DNA of 21,620 nt from the NCBI GenBank assembly GCA_029983625.1, contig JASBZF010000015.1, positions 1-21,620 on the forward strand, given 5' to 3'. The notes beneath the pieces were generated by a model, which saw only the letters and a program-made list of their open reading frames with translations, did no database searches and was not told the origin of the DNA. Source of the stretch: Pauljensenia sp. (GTDB taxonomy: Bacteria; Actinomycetota; Actinomycetes; Actinomycetales; Actinomycetaceae). Both the position numbers and the translations under genes were made by a program. Shown piece by piece: positions 6,699 through 13,563 of the stretch (its first letter is position 1; the number at the start of each line of letters is the position of its first letter).

Positions 6699-8036
6699 GT
6701 GGGTTGGTTTGACTCCGTCGAACACAACAGGTGGCTGTCGACGCAGATGCAGGCGCTGATCGCAGAAGCTGAAGGGGCGATCGTGCCTACGGGCTTTGCT
6801 CATCTCACAGCTGAAGGTGAGCCGGATCCGACGCGCTCGATCGACCTCGCTGTAACTGCGCGTATGCTTTACGTTTTCTCTCTCGGTGTCCTCATGGGTC
6901 TTCCGGGGACTCGCCGCTACGCCGATCATGCGCTGAACTCGATGAGCCGCTACTTCAGGGATCCGGTACACGGCGGCATGTGGGTGTCGATCAAACCTGA
7001 AGCGGATGAACACGGTCGTGGTATCCCTTGGGATGAGACTGGCCGCGTGAAGTCCCAGTACCACATGGCCTATGTGATTCTTGGCCTGTCGGCGGCGACC
7101 GTCGCGAACCGTTCGGGTGCTCACGAACTACTCAATGAGGTACTTCACGACCAGGAACGTCACTGGATCGAAGACAACGGACTGATCCGCGACCAGTACG
7201 ACGAGGCTTTTACAAGTGTTGTGCCCGTGCGCACGACCGGGACCCTTCTTCACACGGCGGAGGCGTATCTTGCGGCGGCAGAAGCGACAACCGATCCGGT
7301 GTGGATCGAACGCGCTGAAGTGATGGCCCGTTTTGCTCACACGATGGCTTCGCGCCACAACTGGCGTCTGCCCGAGTACTACGACGCTTCTTGGGCACCG
7401 CTGAACGCTGAACCTGAAGGATTGACGGACGCTCGGCGCGTGTATCACGGTTTCGTCACCGGCCACGCGCTCCAGTGGACGCGCATCGCTTTGCAGATCC
7501 GCGCGGCCCTGCGTTCTTTGGGACGTCCGCAGCCTGAGTTCCTCGACGAGCTTGCGCTTGAACTGTTCGAACGTGCCCGCGTCGATGGGTGGCGTCGTTA
7601 CGAGGGCGAACCCGGTTTTGCGACGGTTGTGAATGCTTTAGGTGATCCGGTTCCCGGTGAGGACGAACATCAGCAGTGGGTGGTGTGTGAGGGCATTTGC
7701 GCTACGGTCGCCCTGCGTCGTTCTCATCTTGACGATGGGGCACAGGCCGGTGAGGTTGAGCATTTCGAGCACTGCTACCGTTCTTTCCTCGACTATGTGA
7801 ATGACTATCTCATCACTCAGCCGGGTCGTTGGGTTCGTCGTCTCGGCCCGCGTAATGAGCAGGTTGTGGCGTCTAAGTCGTCTCGCTGGGATGTGTACCA
7901 TGCGGTTCAGGCGATGCTTGCTGTTCGGGTGCCGCTGTGGCCGCCGTATGCGGCGGCTCTGTCACGCGGACTGCTCGACAAGCCTGAGGAAGCGCCTTCG
8001 GATAAGAAGTCGTGGAACTTCTTCTCCAGGCATTGA
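6699..8036 (+). CDS. AGE-family sugar epimerase/isomerase (N-acylglucosamine 2-epimerase-like)
   Basis: This 445-residue protein belongs to the AGE superfamily, (alpha/alpha)6-barrel enzymes that epimerise or isomerise free sugars (GlcNAc 2-epimerase, cellobiose 2-epimerase, D-mannose isomerase). The two barrel histidines expected to act in proton transfer are visible in TGHALQW (His256) and SRWDVYHAVQ (His401), with the family block RLPEYYDASW (223-232) preceding. The C-terminus resembles actinobacterial members for which D-mannose isomerase activity is known, so mannose-fructose interconversion is the best guess; the substrate is not provable here. The GTG start has AGGAGG with a 5-nt spacer. 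It is divergent from pgm, and the next features are two tRNAs. Confidence 0.82.
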   Translation: MGWFDSVEHNRWLSTQMQALIAEAEGAIVPTGFAHLTAEGEPDPTRSIDLAVTARMLYVFSLGVLMGLPGTRRYADHALNSMSRYFRDPVHGGMWVSIKPEADEHGRGIPWDETGRVKSQYHMAYVILGLSAATVANRSGAHELLNEVLHDQERHWIEDNGLIRDQYDEAFTSVVPVRTTGTLLHTAEAYLAAAEATTDPVWIERAEVMARFAHTMASRHNWRLPEYYDASWAPLNAEPEGLTDARRVYHGFVTGHALQWTRIALQIRAALRSLGRPQPEFLDELALELFERARVDGWRRYEGEPGFATVVNALGDPVPGEDEHQQWVVCEGICATVALRRSHLDDGAQAGEVEHFEHCYRSFLDYVNDYLITQPGRWVRRLGPRNEQVVASKSSRWDVYHAVQAMLAVRVPLWPPYAAALSRGLLDKPEEAPSDKKSWNFFSRH

Positions 8037-8100
8037 TAGGACTTGTGCTGAGTTGAGAACTGGCTCGCAGTGATGTTGGCTGTGATCGAATCGGCTCTAC

Positions 8101-8127
8101 GGCGAAAGGTGCGTCGCTTCGCCTTTT
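8101..8127 (+). terminator. Weak terminator after the AGE-family gene
   Basis: GGCGAA (8101-8106) pairs with TTCGCC (8118-8123), followed by TTTT. The stem is only 6 bp, so the call is tentative. It lies between the AGE gene stop and the tRNA-Ser promoter region. Confidence 0.35.
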
Positions 8128-8142
8128 GGCCGGATCGTCAGT

Positions 8143-8148
8143 TAAGAT
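8143..8148 (+). promoter_or_regulatory. Candidate -10 (TAAGAT) for the tRNA-Ser pair
   Basis: TAAGAT ends 10 nt before the first tRNA, so the primary transcript would start a few nucleotides upstream of the mature 5' end. A -35 is not clear (TTCGCC at 19 nt is the nearest). Confidence 0.35.
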
Positions 8149-8158
8149 CATCGAGTCT

Positions 8159-8248
8159 GGAGGGCTGACCGAGCGGCCGAAGGTGACGGTCTTGAAAACC
8201 GTTGTGTCAGCAATGGCACCGGGGGTTCGAATCCCTCGCCCTCCGCCA
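8159..8248 (+). tRNA. tRNA-Ser (anticodon UGA)
   Basis: This is a 90-nt class II tRNA with a long variable arm. The acceptor stem GGAGGGC pairs with GCCCTCC; the anticodon loop CTTGAAA carries TGA; the T-loop is GGTTCGAATCC; the discriminator is G and CCA is encoded. It reads UCA and related Ser codons. Confidence 0.95.
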
Positions 8249-8316
8249 GTCATCTCGCGCTGCGGCTGGTCTCATCTTTGGATGAGTGTCGCTCGTGCCG
8301 TAGAGTTGGCCTCACT

Positions 8317-8409
8317 GGAGACGTCGCATAGTCCGGTCGAGTGCGCCTCCCTGCTAAGGAGGTAGGGGTGCATAGCCCCTCGCGGGTTCAAATCCCGCCG
8401 TCTCCGCCA
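8317..8409 (+). tRNA. tRNA-Ser (anticodon GCU)
   Basis: This is a 93-nt class II tRNA with a long variable arm. The acceptor GGAGACG pairs with CGTCTCC; the anticodon stem CCTCC/GGAGG frames CTGCTAA with GCT at 8353-8355; the T-arm is GGGTTCAAATCCC; CCA is encoded. It reads AGC/AGU. It lies 68 nt behind the tRNA-Ser(UGA) and probably shares its transcript. Confidence 0.95.
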
Positions 8410-8414
8410 GAATG

Positions 8415-8443
8415 CCCCGTAATCGTTGAGATTGCGGGGTTTT
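8415..8443 (+). terminator. Intrinsic terminator of the tRNA-Ser transcript
   Basis: CCCCGTAATC pairs with GATTGCGGGG (10 bp, one G-U) around the loop GTTGA and is followed by TTTT. It lies 5 nt after the CCA of the second tRNA. Confidence 0.8.
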
Positions 8444-8562
8444 CGTTGGAATCTCAATGTTTTCTTGAATTGGCTTGTGTGCATGAATGGGCAGGAATAG
8501 GCTCGAACGGGTGAGAAAACTAGCCCATAGCTAGGCCAGTGTGGAGGGGTGACGTGGGATAT

Positions 8563-8592
8563 CCCCCAGAATCTTTGAGATTCCGGGGGTTT
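8563..8592 (+). terminator. Second terminator-like hairpin upstream of dnaX
   Basis: CCCCC-A-GAATC pairs with GATTC-C-GGGGG around the loop TTTGA, then TTT. It closely mimics the tRNA terminator 120 nt upstream in its inner stem and loop. No annotated gene ends just before it, so either the pair is a duplication or a short RNA lies in 8444-8562. Confidence 0.55.
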
Positions 8593-8634
8593 CCGGCACT
8601 GAGGTAGCGCTGGCTGAGGGTGAGTGAACGCAAA

Positions 8635-8648
8635 TGCCCGTCCGGGCA
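8635..8648. promoter_or_regulatory. Palindrome TGCCCG-TC-CGGGCA in the dnaX promoter region
   Basis: A perfect 6-bp inverted repeat with 2-nt centre sits 2 nt upstream of the candidate -10 TAGGGT of dnaX, i.e. in the -35/-10 spacer. It is a plausible operator for a dimeric regulator. Confidence 0.35.
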
Positions 8649-8650
8649 CG

Positions 8651-8656
8651 TAGGGT
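8651..8656 (+). promoter_or_regulatory. Candidate -10 (TAGGGT) for leaderless dnaX transcript
   Basis: TAGGGT fits TANNNT and ends 6 nt before the GTG start of dnaX. There is no convincing Shine-Dalgarno, so the mRNA is predicted to begin at the start codon. Confidence 0.45.
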
Positions 8657-8662
8657 TGGATC

Positions 8663-11569
8663 GTGACAACTGCTCTGTATCGCCGCTATCGCCCCGACAC
8701 CTTCGCCACCGTGATCGGTCAGGACCACGTGACCGGGCCGCTACGCGCCGCATTGCGCGCGAACAGGGTGACACATGCCTACCTTTTTTCAGGTCCGCGT
8801 GGGTGTGGGAAAACGACCTCGGCCAGGATCATGGCGCGCTGTCTGAACTGTGAACAAGGGCCGACGGACACTCCCTGCGGGCACTGTGATTCATGCCGTG
8901 AACTTGCGACGGGCGGGTCCGGTTCCCTTGACGTTGTGGAAATCGACGCGGCCAGCCACGGCGGTGTTGATGATGCGCGAGAACTGCGTGAACGAGCAAC
9001 TTTCGCTCCGGTGCGTGACCGCTACAAGGTCTTCATTATCGATGAAGCACACATGGTGTCACGAGAAGGCTTCAACGCCCTCCTCAAACTTGTAGAAGAA
9101 CCTCCCGAACATGTGAAGTTCATTTTTGCGACGACCGAACCGGAGCGCGTGATCGGAACCATCCGATCCCGCACGCATCACTATCCTTTCCGCCTGGTTC
9201 CCCCAGATGTTCTCGGCCCCTACCTCACTTCTCTTGCCCAAGAAGAAGGCGTACACATCGATCCGGGTGTCTTGGATATGGTGATGCGTTCTGGCGGAGG
9301 TTCAGTGCGAGACACGCTCTCGATTCTTGACCAGCTCGTTGCTGGATCGGTGAAGGGTGAACTCACCTACGCGACCGCAGTTTCCCTACTCGGCTATACG
9401 GATACGCATCTGCTCGATGAGACAATCGACGCACTCGCCGCAGGGGACGGTGCTGCCGCGTATCGGGTCGTTGAACGCACGGTTGATTCCGGGCACGATC
9501 CGCGTCGTTTCGTTGAGGATCTGCTGCAACGCTTACGTGATCTCCTCATTATTGCCGTCGCGGGTGAAGCTGCGGCTGATGTTCTTGTAAGTGTGCCGTC
9601 TGACCAGTTTGAACGGATGAGGACTCAAGCTGCGACGTGGGGGGCGCGGGCACTGTCTCATGCTGCTGATCTTGCCGATGCGGCCCTACGGCAGATGGTC
9701 GGGGCGACTTCGCCGCGCCTACAGTTGGAACTTCTTATCGGACGTATCCTTGTTCCCTCCTCGGTGCTGAAAGCTCAGGACACGCCTGAAGTTTCCCTCC
9801 CCAAAGATTCTTCAGCTCAAGGGGGTTCGTCTCGCGAGGGCGGGGCTGTGCGTTCCTTTGGTCCGAAAGAAGCGCGGGAAGAGTTGCAACGTTCCCGCGC
9901 GGCACAGATGGAACGCGCATCTGCTTTTGCTGTTTCTGCTGCGCCAGGGGCTTCGCAGGCACAGGAATCCGCTCGGGGAGCTTCAGCATCTTTGACGCAG
10001 CCGTGGCCTTCTGGTCCAGAAAATGCAGGGCATCATTCACCGTCTTCTGCTGCCGATTCTTCTTCGGTTTCTGCTGCGAAGGCGCACACTCCGGTCGCAG
10101 ATTCAGGATGGCCAGATGTCGTGGTGTCCGTCGCAGGATCACCGTCCCCTCGTGACCCTTCTTTTGCTTCTGTGCAAGCCTCGCAGCCGCTTGCACAGCC
10201 CTCAGTGGGACACTCTTCCAAGGAAGGTTCTTCCGCAGAAAACTCTTTCACTCAGCAGTCTTTTACGCGAGAGCAGCACGCGAGCCAGGATCTTGGTCGC
10301 GCGAGTGACGGAGCCGATTCGGAGCGCTCCTTGCAGGAAAGCCCTGAACAACCTGTGGATGACGCAGGAAAGAACGAGGGCCTGATTCACGAGCAGTGGC
10401 CTCAGATTCTTGAACGCTTAGCCGCGATGAGTCCTGCGACGGGAAGCCTCCTGAAAGGTTGCGCCACGCTCGGTGCAATGAGCAAGGACGCTCTGGTTCT
10501 CGTGTTCTCCAATGAGAATCTTGCGCGGAACATGGAGCGCGATGATAGGGCCGCAAAAGTTGCCGAAGCCGTGTATGAAGTGACGGGCCTGAGAGTGCAG
10601 GTCCGCACCAGTATCGCTCAGTCTTCTGACGGCTCGACTCTGACAGCAACTCCCGCCCGTACAGTTCAGGAGACAAGTGCGCCGCCTGAGGAGCCGCGCC
10701 CTTTTGACCGTTCCCGCAGCGATCATGCCTGGAATGCGCACGATCAAGCTGGGAATGGTCGCGACGGGAAAGACCTTGACCAGGGCGCGAGTGGTCGGGC
10801 AGAGGACGAAGAAAAAGACGTGATCCAGTCTTCGGCTTGGTCGGTTTCAGCCCAGTCTGCTGCAGTGCAGAGCAGGGCAGAGGATGACACAGAGCACGAA
10901 AGCGAATCTGAAGTCTTCAGTCAAGCACAAGTTCCGTCAGAAGAGCCGCAGGGGTGGCCCACGGTCGCTCCCATTGCGTCGTCGCTTCCCTCGCACATCA
11001 CCGAAGCTGAATCGAACACCGTAGAGCCTTCTCAGACATCCGAATCGGATTCTGCCCCTGAACGCCTCTCTGCTCGGCCAGCGTTCAGCGTCTTTTCTTA
11101 CGAGGAGATCGAATCCCGTGGAGAAAACGAAAGCGGAGCAGATCTTTCTTCACGCCTCGACGATCTTGAACGACACGAAGAAACAGATAAAAACGACAAC
11201 AAGGGAGGCGAGCTTCCTCTTTCGCCGCAGCCCTCACAGGTAGCGGCCTCGCCCTCGTCGCGCGACTCTTTGCCTGCGTATTCAGATCAGGTCCAATGGC
11301 CCAAAGCGACGCCGGTGAGCCTTGAAGGATGGAACACGGCAGGAACTTCTGAAGGTGTTTCTGTGTCTTTCGAGGACGAATCCGCAAGTTCTGCATCGTC
11401 GCAAGATGTGGCATCTGCGGAGGTGAATAGTCAGAACGCGACAATCGATGACACTGCCTCGATCGATGACGAAAACATTGAAACCGTGACCCGATTCGGC
11501 TTACCTGTGATCCTTGAGATCCTGGGCGGCACAGTGGTGGATGAGATTTACGACGAAGGAGTTCGCTGA
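8663..11569 (+). CDS. dnaX: DNA polymerase III subunit gamma/tau
   Basis: This is the clamp-loader ATPase of the replisome, 968 residues. The AAA+ part has Walker A GPRGCGKT (44-51), a four-Cys zinc module (C63, C72, C75, C78), DEAH (127-130), sensor 1 FATTEPERVI and the arginine-finger segment IRSRTHHYPFR (Arg170), followed by the oligomerisation collar to about residue 370. A second folded block at about 575-653 (EQWPQILERL... LRVQVRTS) corresponds to the tau-type C-terminal domain, and a short conserved-looking end RFGLPVILEILGG closes the protein. Between them lie two very long Ser/Gln/Glu/Ala-rich linkers (about 370-575 and 655-940), which make it much longer than E. coli DnaX (643 aa). 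No canonical A-AAA-AAG slippery site was found. The GTG start is probably leaderless. recR follows after 2 nt. Confidence 0.95.
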   Translation: MTTALYRRYRPDTFATVIGQDHVTGPLRAALRANRVTHAYLFSGPRGCGKTTSARIMARCLNCEQGPTDTPCGHCDSCRELATGGSGSLDVVEIDAASHGGVDDARELRERATFAPVRDRYKVFIIDEAHMVSREGFNALLKLVEEPPEHVKFIFATTEPERVIGTIRSRTHHYPFRLVPPDVLGPYLTSLAQEEGVHIDPGVLDMVMRSGGGSVRDTLSILDQLVAGSVKGELTYATAVSLLGYTDTHLLDETIDALAAGDGAAAYRVVERTVDSGHDPRRFVEDLLQRLRDLLIIAVAGEAAADVLVSVPSDQFERMRTQAATWGARALSHAADLADAALRQMVGATSPRLQLELLIGRILVPSSVLKAQDTPEVSLPKDSSAQGGSSREGGAVRSFGPKEAREELQRSRAAQMERASAFAVSAAPGASQAQESARGASASLTQPWPSGPENAGHHSPSSAADSSSVSAAKAHTPVADSGWPDVVVSVAGSPSPRDPSFASVQASQPLAQPSVGHSSKEGSSAENSFTQQSFTREQHASQDLGRASDGADSERSLQESPEQPVDDAGKNEGLIHEQWPQILERLAAMSPATGSLLKGCATLGAMSKDALVLVFSNENLARNMERDDRAAKVAEAVYEVTGLRVQVRTSIAQSSDGSTLTATPARTVQETSAPPEEPRPFDRSRSDHAWNAHDQAGNGRDGKDLDQGASGRAEDEEKDVIQSSAWSVSAQSAAVQSRAEDDTEHESESEVFSQAQVPSEEPQGWPTVAPIASSLPSHITEAESNTVEPSQTSESDSAPERLSARPAFSVFSYEEIESRGENESGADLSSRLDDLERHEETDKNDNKGGELPLSPQPSQVAASPSSRDSLPAYSDQVQWPKATPVSLEGWNTAGTSEGVSVSFEDESASSASSQDVASAEVNSQNATIDDTASIDDENIETVTRFGLPVILEILGGTVVDEIYDEGVR
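9835..9852. repeat. Copy of the GC-rich dispersed repeat inside the dnaX linker
   Basis: These 18 nt are identical to the intergenic copy at 2533-2550 and encode REGGAV in the disordered linker. The linker is an expected place for such an insertion to be tolerated. Confidence 0.5.
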
Positions 11570-11571
11570 TC

Positions 11572-12165
11572 GTGTACGAAGGTGCCCTTCAAGACCTTAT
11601 TGACGAGTTCGGTCGCCTCCCTGGGATTGGCCCGAAGTCGGCGCAGCGCATGGCGTTGCATGTGCTCGACACGGAAGCAGAAGACGTTGATCGCCTCCTG
11701 GAGGCCATTAAAGCGGTGCGTAAACGAGTGAAACACTGCATGATCTGCGGGAATCTCACCGAAGAAGAAACTTGCACGATCTGTCGGGATGAGCGTCGCG
11801 ACCCGACTGTCATCTGTGTCGTGCAAGAACCGAAAGACATTCAAGCAATCGAAGGATCTCGCGTCTTTACGGGGCAGTATCACGTTCTCGGCGGCGTCAT
11901 CGACCCGATTCGCGGTATTGGTCCGCATCAGCTCCGCATCCGAGAACTCCTGGCGCGCCTCCACAACAATCAGATCCGAGAGGTGATCGTGGCAACGAAC
12001 CCGAATGTGGAGGGCGAAGCGACCGCCACGTATCTTGCGCGCACTCTGGAAGGAATCGGTGTGCCGACTTCGCGTCTTGCGATGGGGCTACCGATGGGCG
12101 GTGACCTTGAGTACGCGGACTCGATCACTTTAGGTCGGGCCTTGGAAGGGCGCCGGACGATGTGA
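11572..12165 (+). CDS. recR: Recombination mediator RecR
   Basis: This 197-residue protein acts with RecF/RecO to load RecA at gaps in single-stranded DNA. The usual order of domains is visible: N-terminal helix-hairpin-helix (RLPGIGPKSAQRMALHVL, about 15-32), a four-Cys zinc finger (C56, C59, C68, C71), a Toprim domain (VCVVQEPKDIQAIE about 83-96, with ATNPNVEGEATATYLAR) and the C-terminal GLPMGGDLEYADSITLGRAL. The length matches the family. The GTG start lies 2 nt after the dnaX stop, so the two are co-translated. The small nucleoid protein gene ybaB, often placed between dnaX and recR in bacteria, is absent here. Confidence 0.95.
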   Translation: MYEGALQDLIDEFGRLPGIGPKSAQRMALHVLDTEAEDVDRLLEAIKAVRKRVKHCMICGNLTEEETCTICRDERRDPTVICVVQEPKDIQAIEGSRVFTGQYHVLGGVIDPIRGIGPHQLRIRELLARLHNNQIREVIVATNPNVEGEATATYLARTLEGIGVPTSRLAMGLPMGGDLEYADSITLGRALEGRRTM

Positions 12166-12271
12166 CAAGAAAAACGAAGGGTTCGGGCAGGAAAAGAGTG
12201 ACCCTCACGGCCTGGATCAGGATCTGTGTGCTGAGGGCGGTTCCGTATTGTGAGATGAAAGCGGTCGCCTG

Positions 12272-12290
12272 GTGTTCACGAAGCGAACAC
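12272..12290. promoter_or_regulatory. Inverted repeat GTGTTC-7-GAACAC upstream of the ABC importer
   Basis: A perfect 6-bp inverted repeat with a 7-nt spacer lies just upstream of a candidate promoter for the lipoprotein gene. It may be an operator or activator site; the regulator is unknown. Confidence 0.35.
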
Positions 12291-12294
12291 TTCC

Positions 12295-12324
12295 TTCTCA
12301 TTATTCGTCACTCTGGTTAGCGTC
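12295..12324 (+). promoter_or_regulatory. Candidate promoter for the ABC importer operon (TTCTCA-18-TAGCGT)
   Basis: The -35 TTCTCA and TANNNT-type -10 TAGCGT are 18 nt apart. The leader of about 65 nt contains a hairpin ACGCCGAC/GTTGGCGT (one G-U), not followed by a T-run. I see no recognisable riboswitch or T-box. Confidence 0.35.
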
Positions 12325-12394
12325 GAGGAAGTGACGCCGACTTGTCGTTGGCGTAAAACCCTCGGAAACCCTCGAAACACGCCGGAGGCCACCT

Positions 12395-13384
12395 ATGAAG
12401 CGCTCCCTTTTCCTCATAGCGACTGTAAGCGCAGTCGCCCTACTCGGAGCCTGCTCAGGCTCTCCTTCGCACTCAGATACTGCGGGTACTTCCGATACGG
12501 ACACGAGCTACAGCATCGGCATCACTCAAATTACAACCCACCCTTCCCTCGATGCCGCCCGCGAAGGCTTCAAAAAAGCCTTCGCAGATGCTGGCCTCAA
12601 CGTAAAGTTTGACGAACAGAACGCCCAGGGCGACCAAGCGACCGCCACCTCCATCGCTTCAAAGTTCGCGGGAGCAGACCTTGACCTCGTTCTCGCAATC
12701 GCAACGCCCTCAGCACAAGCTGCTGCCCAGGCGATCGGCGACACGCCGATCCTCTTCACTGCCGTTACTGACCCGGTGGCCGCTCAGCTCGTCGAATCCC
12801 TTGAAAAACCCGGCAGCAACATTACGGGAACCACCGACATGAACCCCGTTGCCGACCAGATCTCTCTCATTCACGAATTCGCTCCTCAAGCGAAGAAAGT
12901 CGGAATCATCTCCTCCTCAGGAGAAGTGAACTCCGAAGTCCAGGTTGCACTCGCCAAAGAAGCCGCACAAAAAGAAGACCTTGAGGTTGTGGAAACGACG
13001 GTGACGAACTCCTCCGAAGTTCAACAGGCCGCACAGGACCTCGCCTCCAAAGTCGATGCGATCTACGTGCCGACCGACAATAGGGTCGTCTCTTTTTTCG
13101 CTTCGGTTGTCCAAGCTGCTGAAGACGCAAAAATCCCACTTATTGCTGGCGAAGGCGACTCGGTCGCCAACGGTGGTCTTGTGACCTACGGTATTGACTA
13201 CTTTGAACTTGGACGACAGACCGGAGAAATGGCAATCGCAATCCTGACGAAGGCAAGCGATCCCGCCACAATGCCCGTTCAAGCCCAAAGTGAGTATGCA
13301 CTCAGCGTGAACACGACAACTCTGAAAGCAATCGGTCTGGAAATGCCCGCAAAGCTCGCCGATAAAGCCATCACGGTCGAATGA
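12395..13384 (+). CDS. ABC transporter substrate-binding lipoprotein (PF04392/TrpX-like)
   Basis: This 329-residue lipoprotein has a signal peptide (KR, then hydrophobic 5-17) and a lipobox LGAC with Cys20. The mature part has the two-lobed fold typical of ABC_sub_bind (PF04392): YSIGITQITTHPSLDAAREG opens lobe 1, with LAIATPSAQAA and PILFTAVTDPVAAQLV; lobe 2 includes PGSNITGTTD, KKVGIISSSGEVNS, DAIYVPTDNRV and GLVTYGIDYFELGRQTGEMA. Characterised relatives such as streptococcal TrpX bind aromatic amino acids, so tryptophan or tyrosine is a reasonable guess, not proven. GGAGG with a 6-nt spacer supports the ATG. The permease follows after 179 nt containing a strong hairpin, which may let this subunit be made in excess. 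Confidence 0.88.
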   Translation: MKRSLFLIATVSAVALLGACSGSPSHSDTAGTSDTDTSYSIGITQITTHPSLDAAREGFKKAFADAGLNVKFDEQNAQGDQATATSIASKFAGADLDLVLAIATPSAQAAAQAIGDTPILFTAVTDPVAAQLVESLEKPGSNITGTTDMNPVADQISLIHEFAPQAKKVGIISSSGEVNSEVQVALAKEAAQKEDLEVVETTVTNSSEVQQAAQDLASKVDAIYVPTDNRVVSFFASVVQAAEDAKIPLIAGEGDSVANGGLVTYGIDYFELGRQTGEMAIAILTKASDPATMPVQAQSEYALSVNTTTLKAIGLEMPAKLADKAITVE

Positions 13385-13411
13385 TCTCAGTGCCTGCTGG
13401 ATGCTGCCCCT

Positions 13412-13430
13412 CCCTCGTTCCTCACGAGGG
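13412..13430. terminator. Perfect hairpin between lipoprotein and permease genes (attenuator or 3' stabiliser)
   Basis: CCCTCGT pairs with ACGAGGG around TCCTC, followed by CGGGCGCTGCGCCC, which can form a second small stem. No T-run follows, so partial termination or protection of the upstream mRNA end is more likely than full termination. It belongs to the GAGGGCGGG repeat family. Confidence 0.45.
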
Positions 13431-13563
13431 CGGGCGCTGCGCCCACAGACCCAGTGACCAAGCCGCCCAGTATCGATTACGACGGCATCGATCGCGACCG
13501 CACCCGTAACGGCAGTAGCGTCACCGTCACGAAGGAATGACATAGGCAACGAAGGGATACACA

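Noticed and set aside
8159..8409. tRNA-Ser genes as an integration (att) site
   Set aside because: No duplicated tRNA 3' end, integrase or phage gene was seen in the window.
8272..8649. 125-codon minus-strand frame over tRNA-Ser(GCU)
   Set aside because: It runs through a tRNA and two terminators and has no family resemblance.
10800..11200. Programmed frameshift sites in dnaX (A-rich stretches near 10810 and 11185) that could yield a gamma-type short product
   Set aside because: Neither has the X-XXY-YYZ heptamer in the reading frame, and no downstream structure is evident.
12166..12394. T-box or aromatic amino acid leader before the ABC importer
   Set aside because: No T-box core sequence, leader peptide with Trp/Tyr codons, or terminator with a T-run could be found; only a promoter and an inverted repeat are supported.
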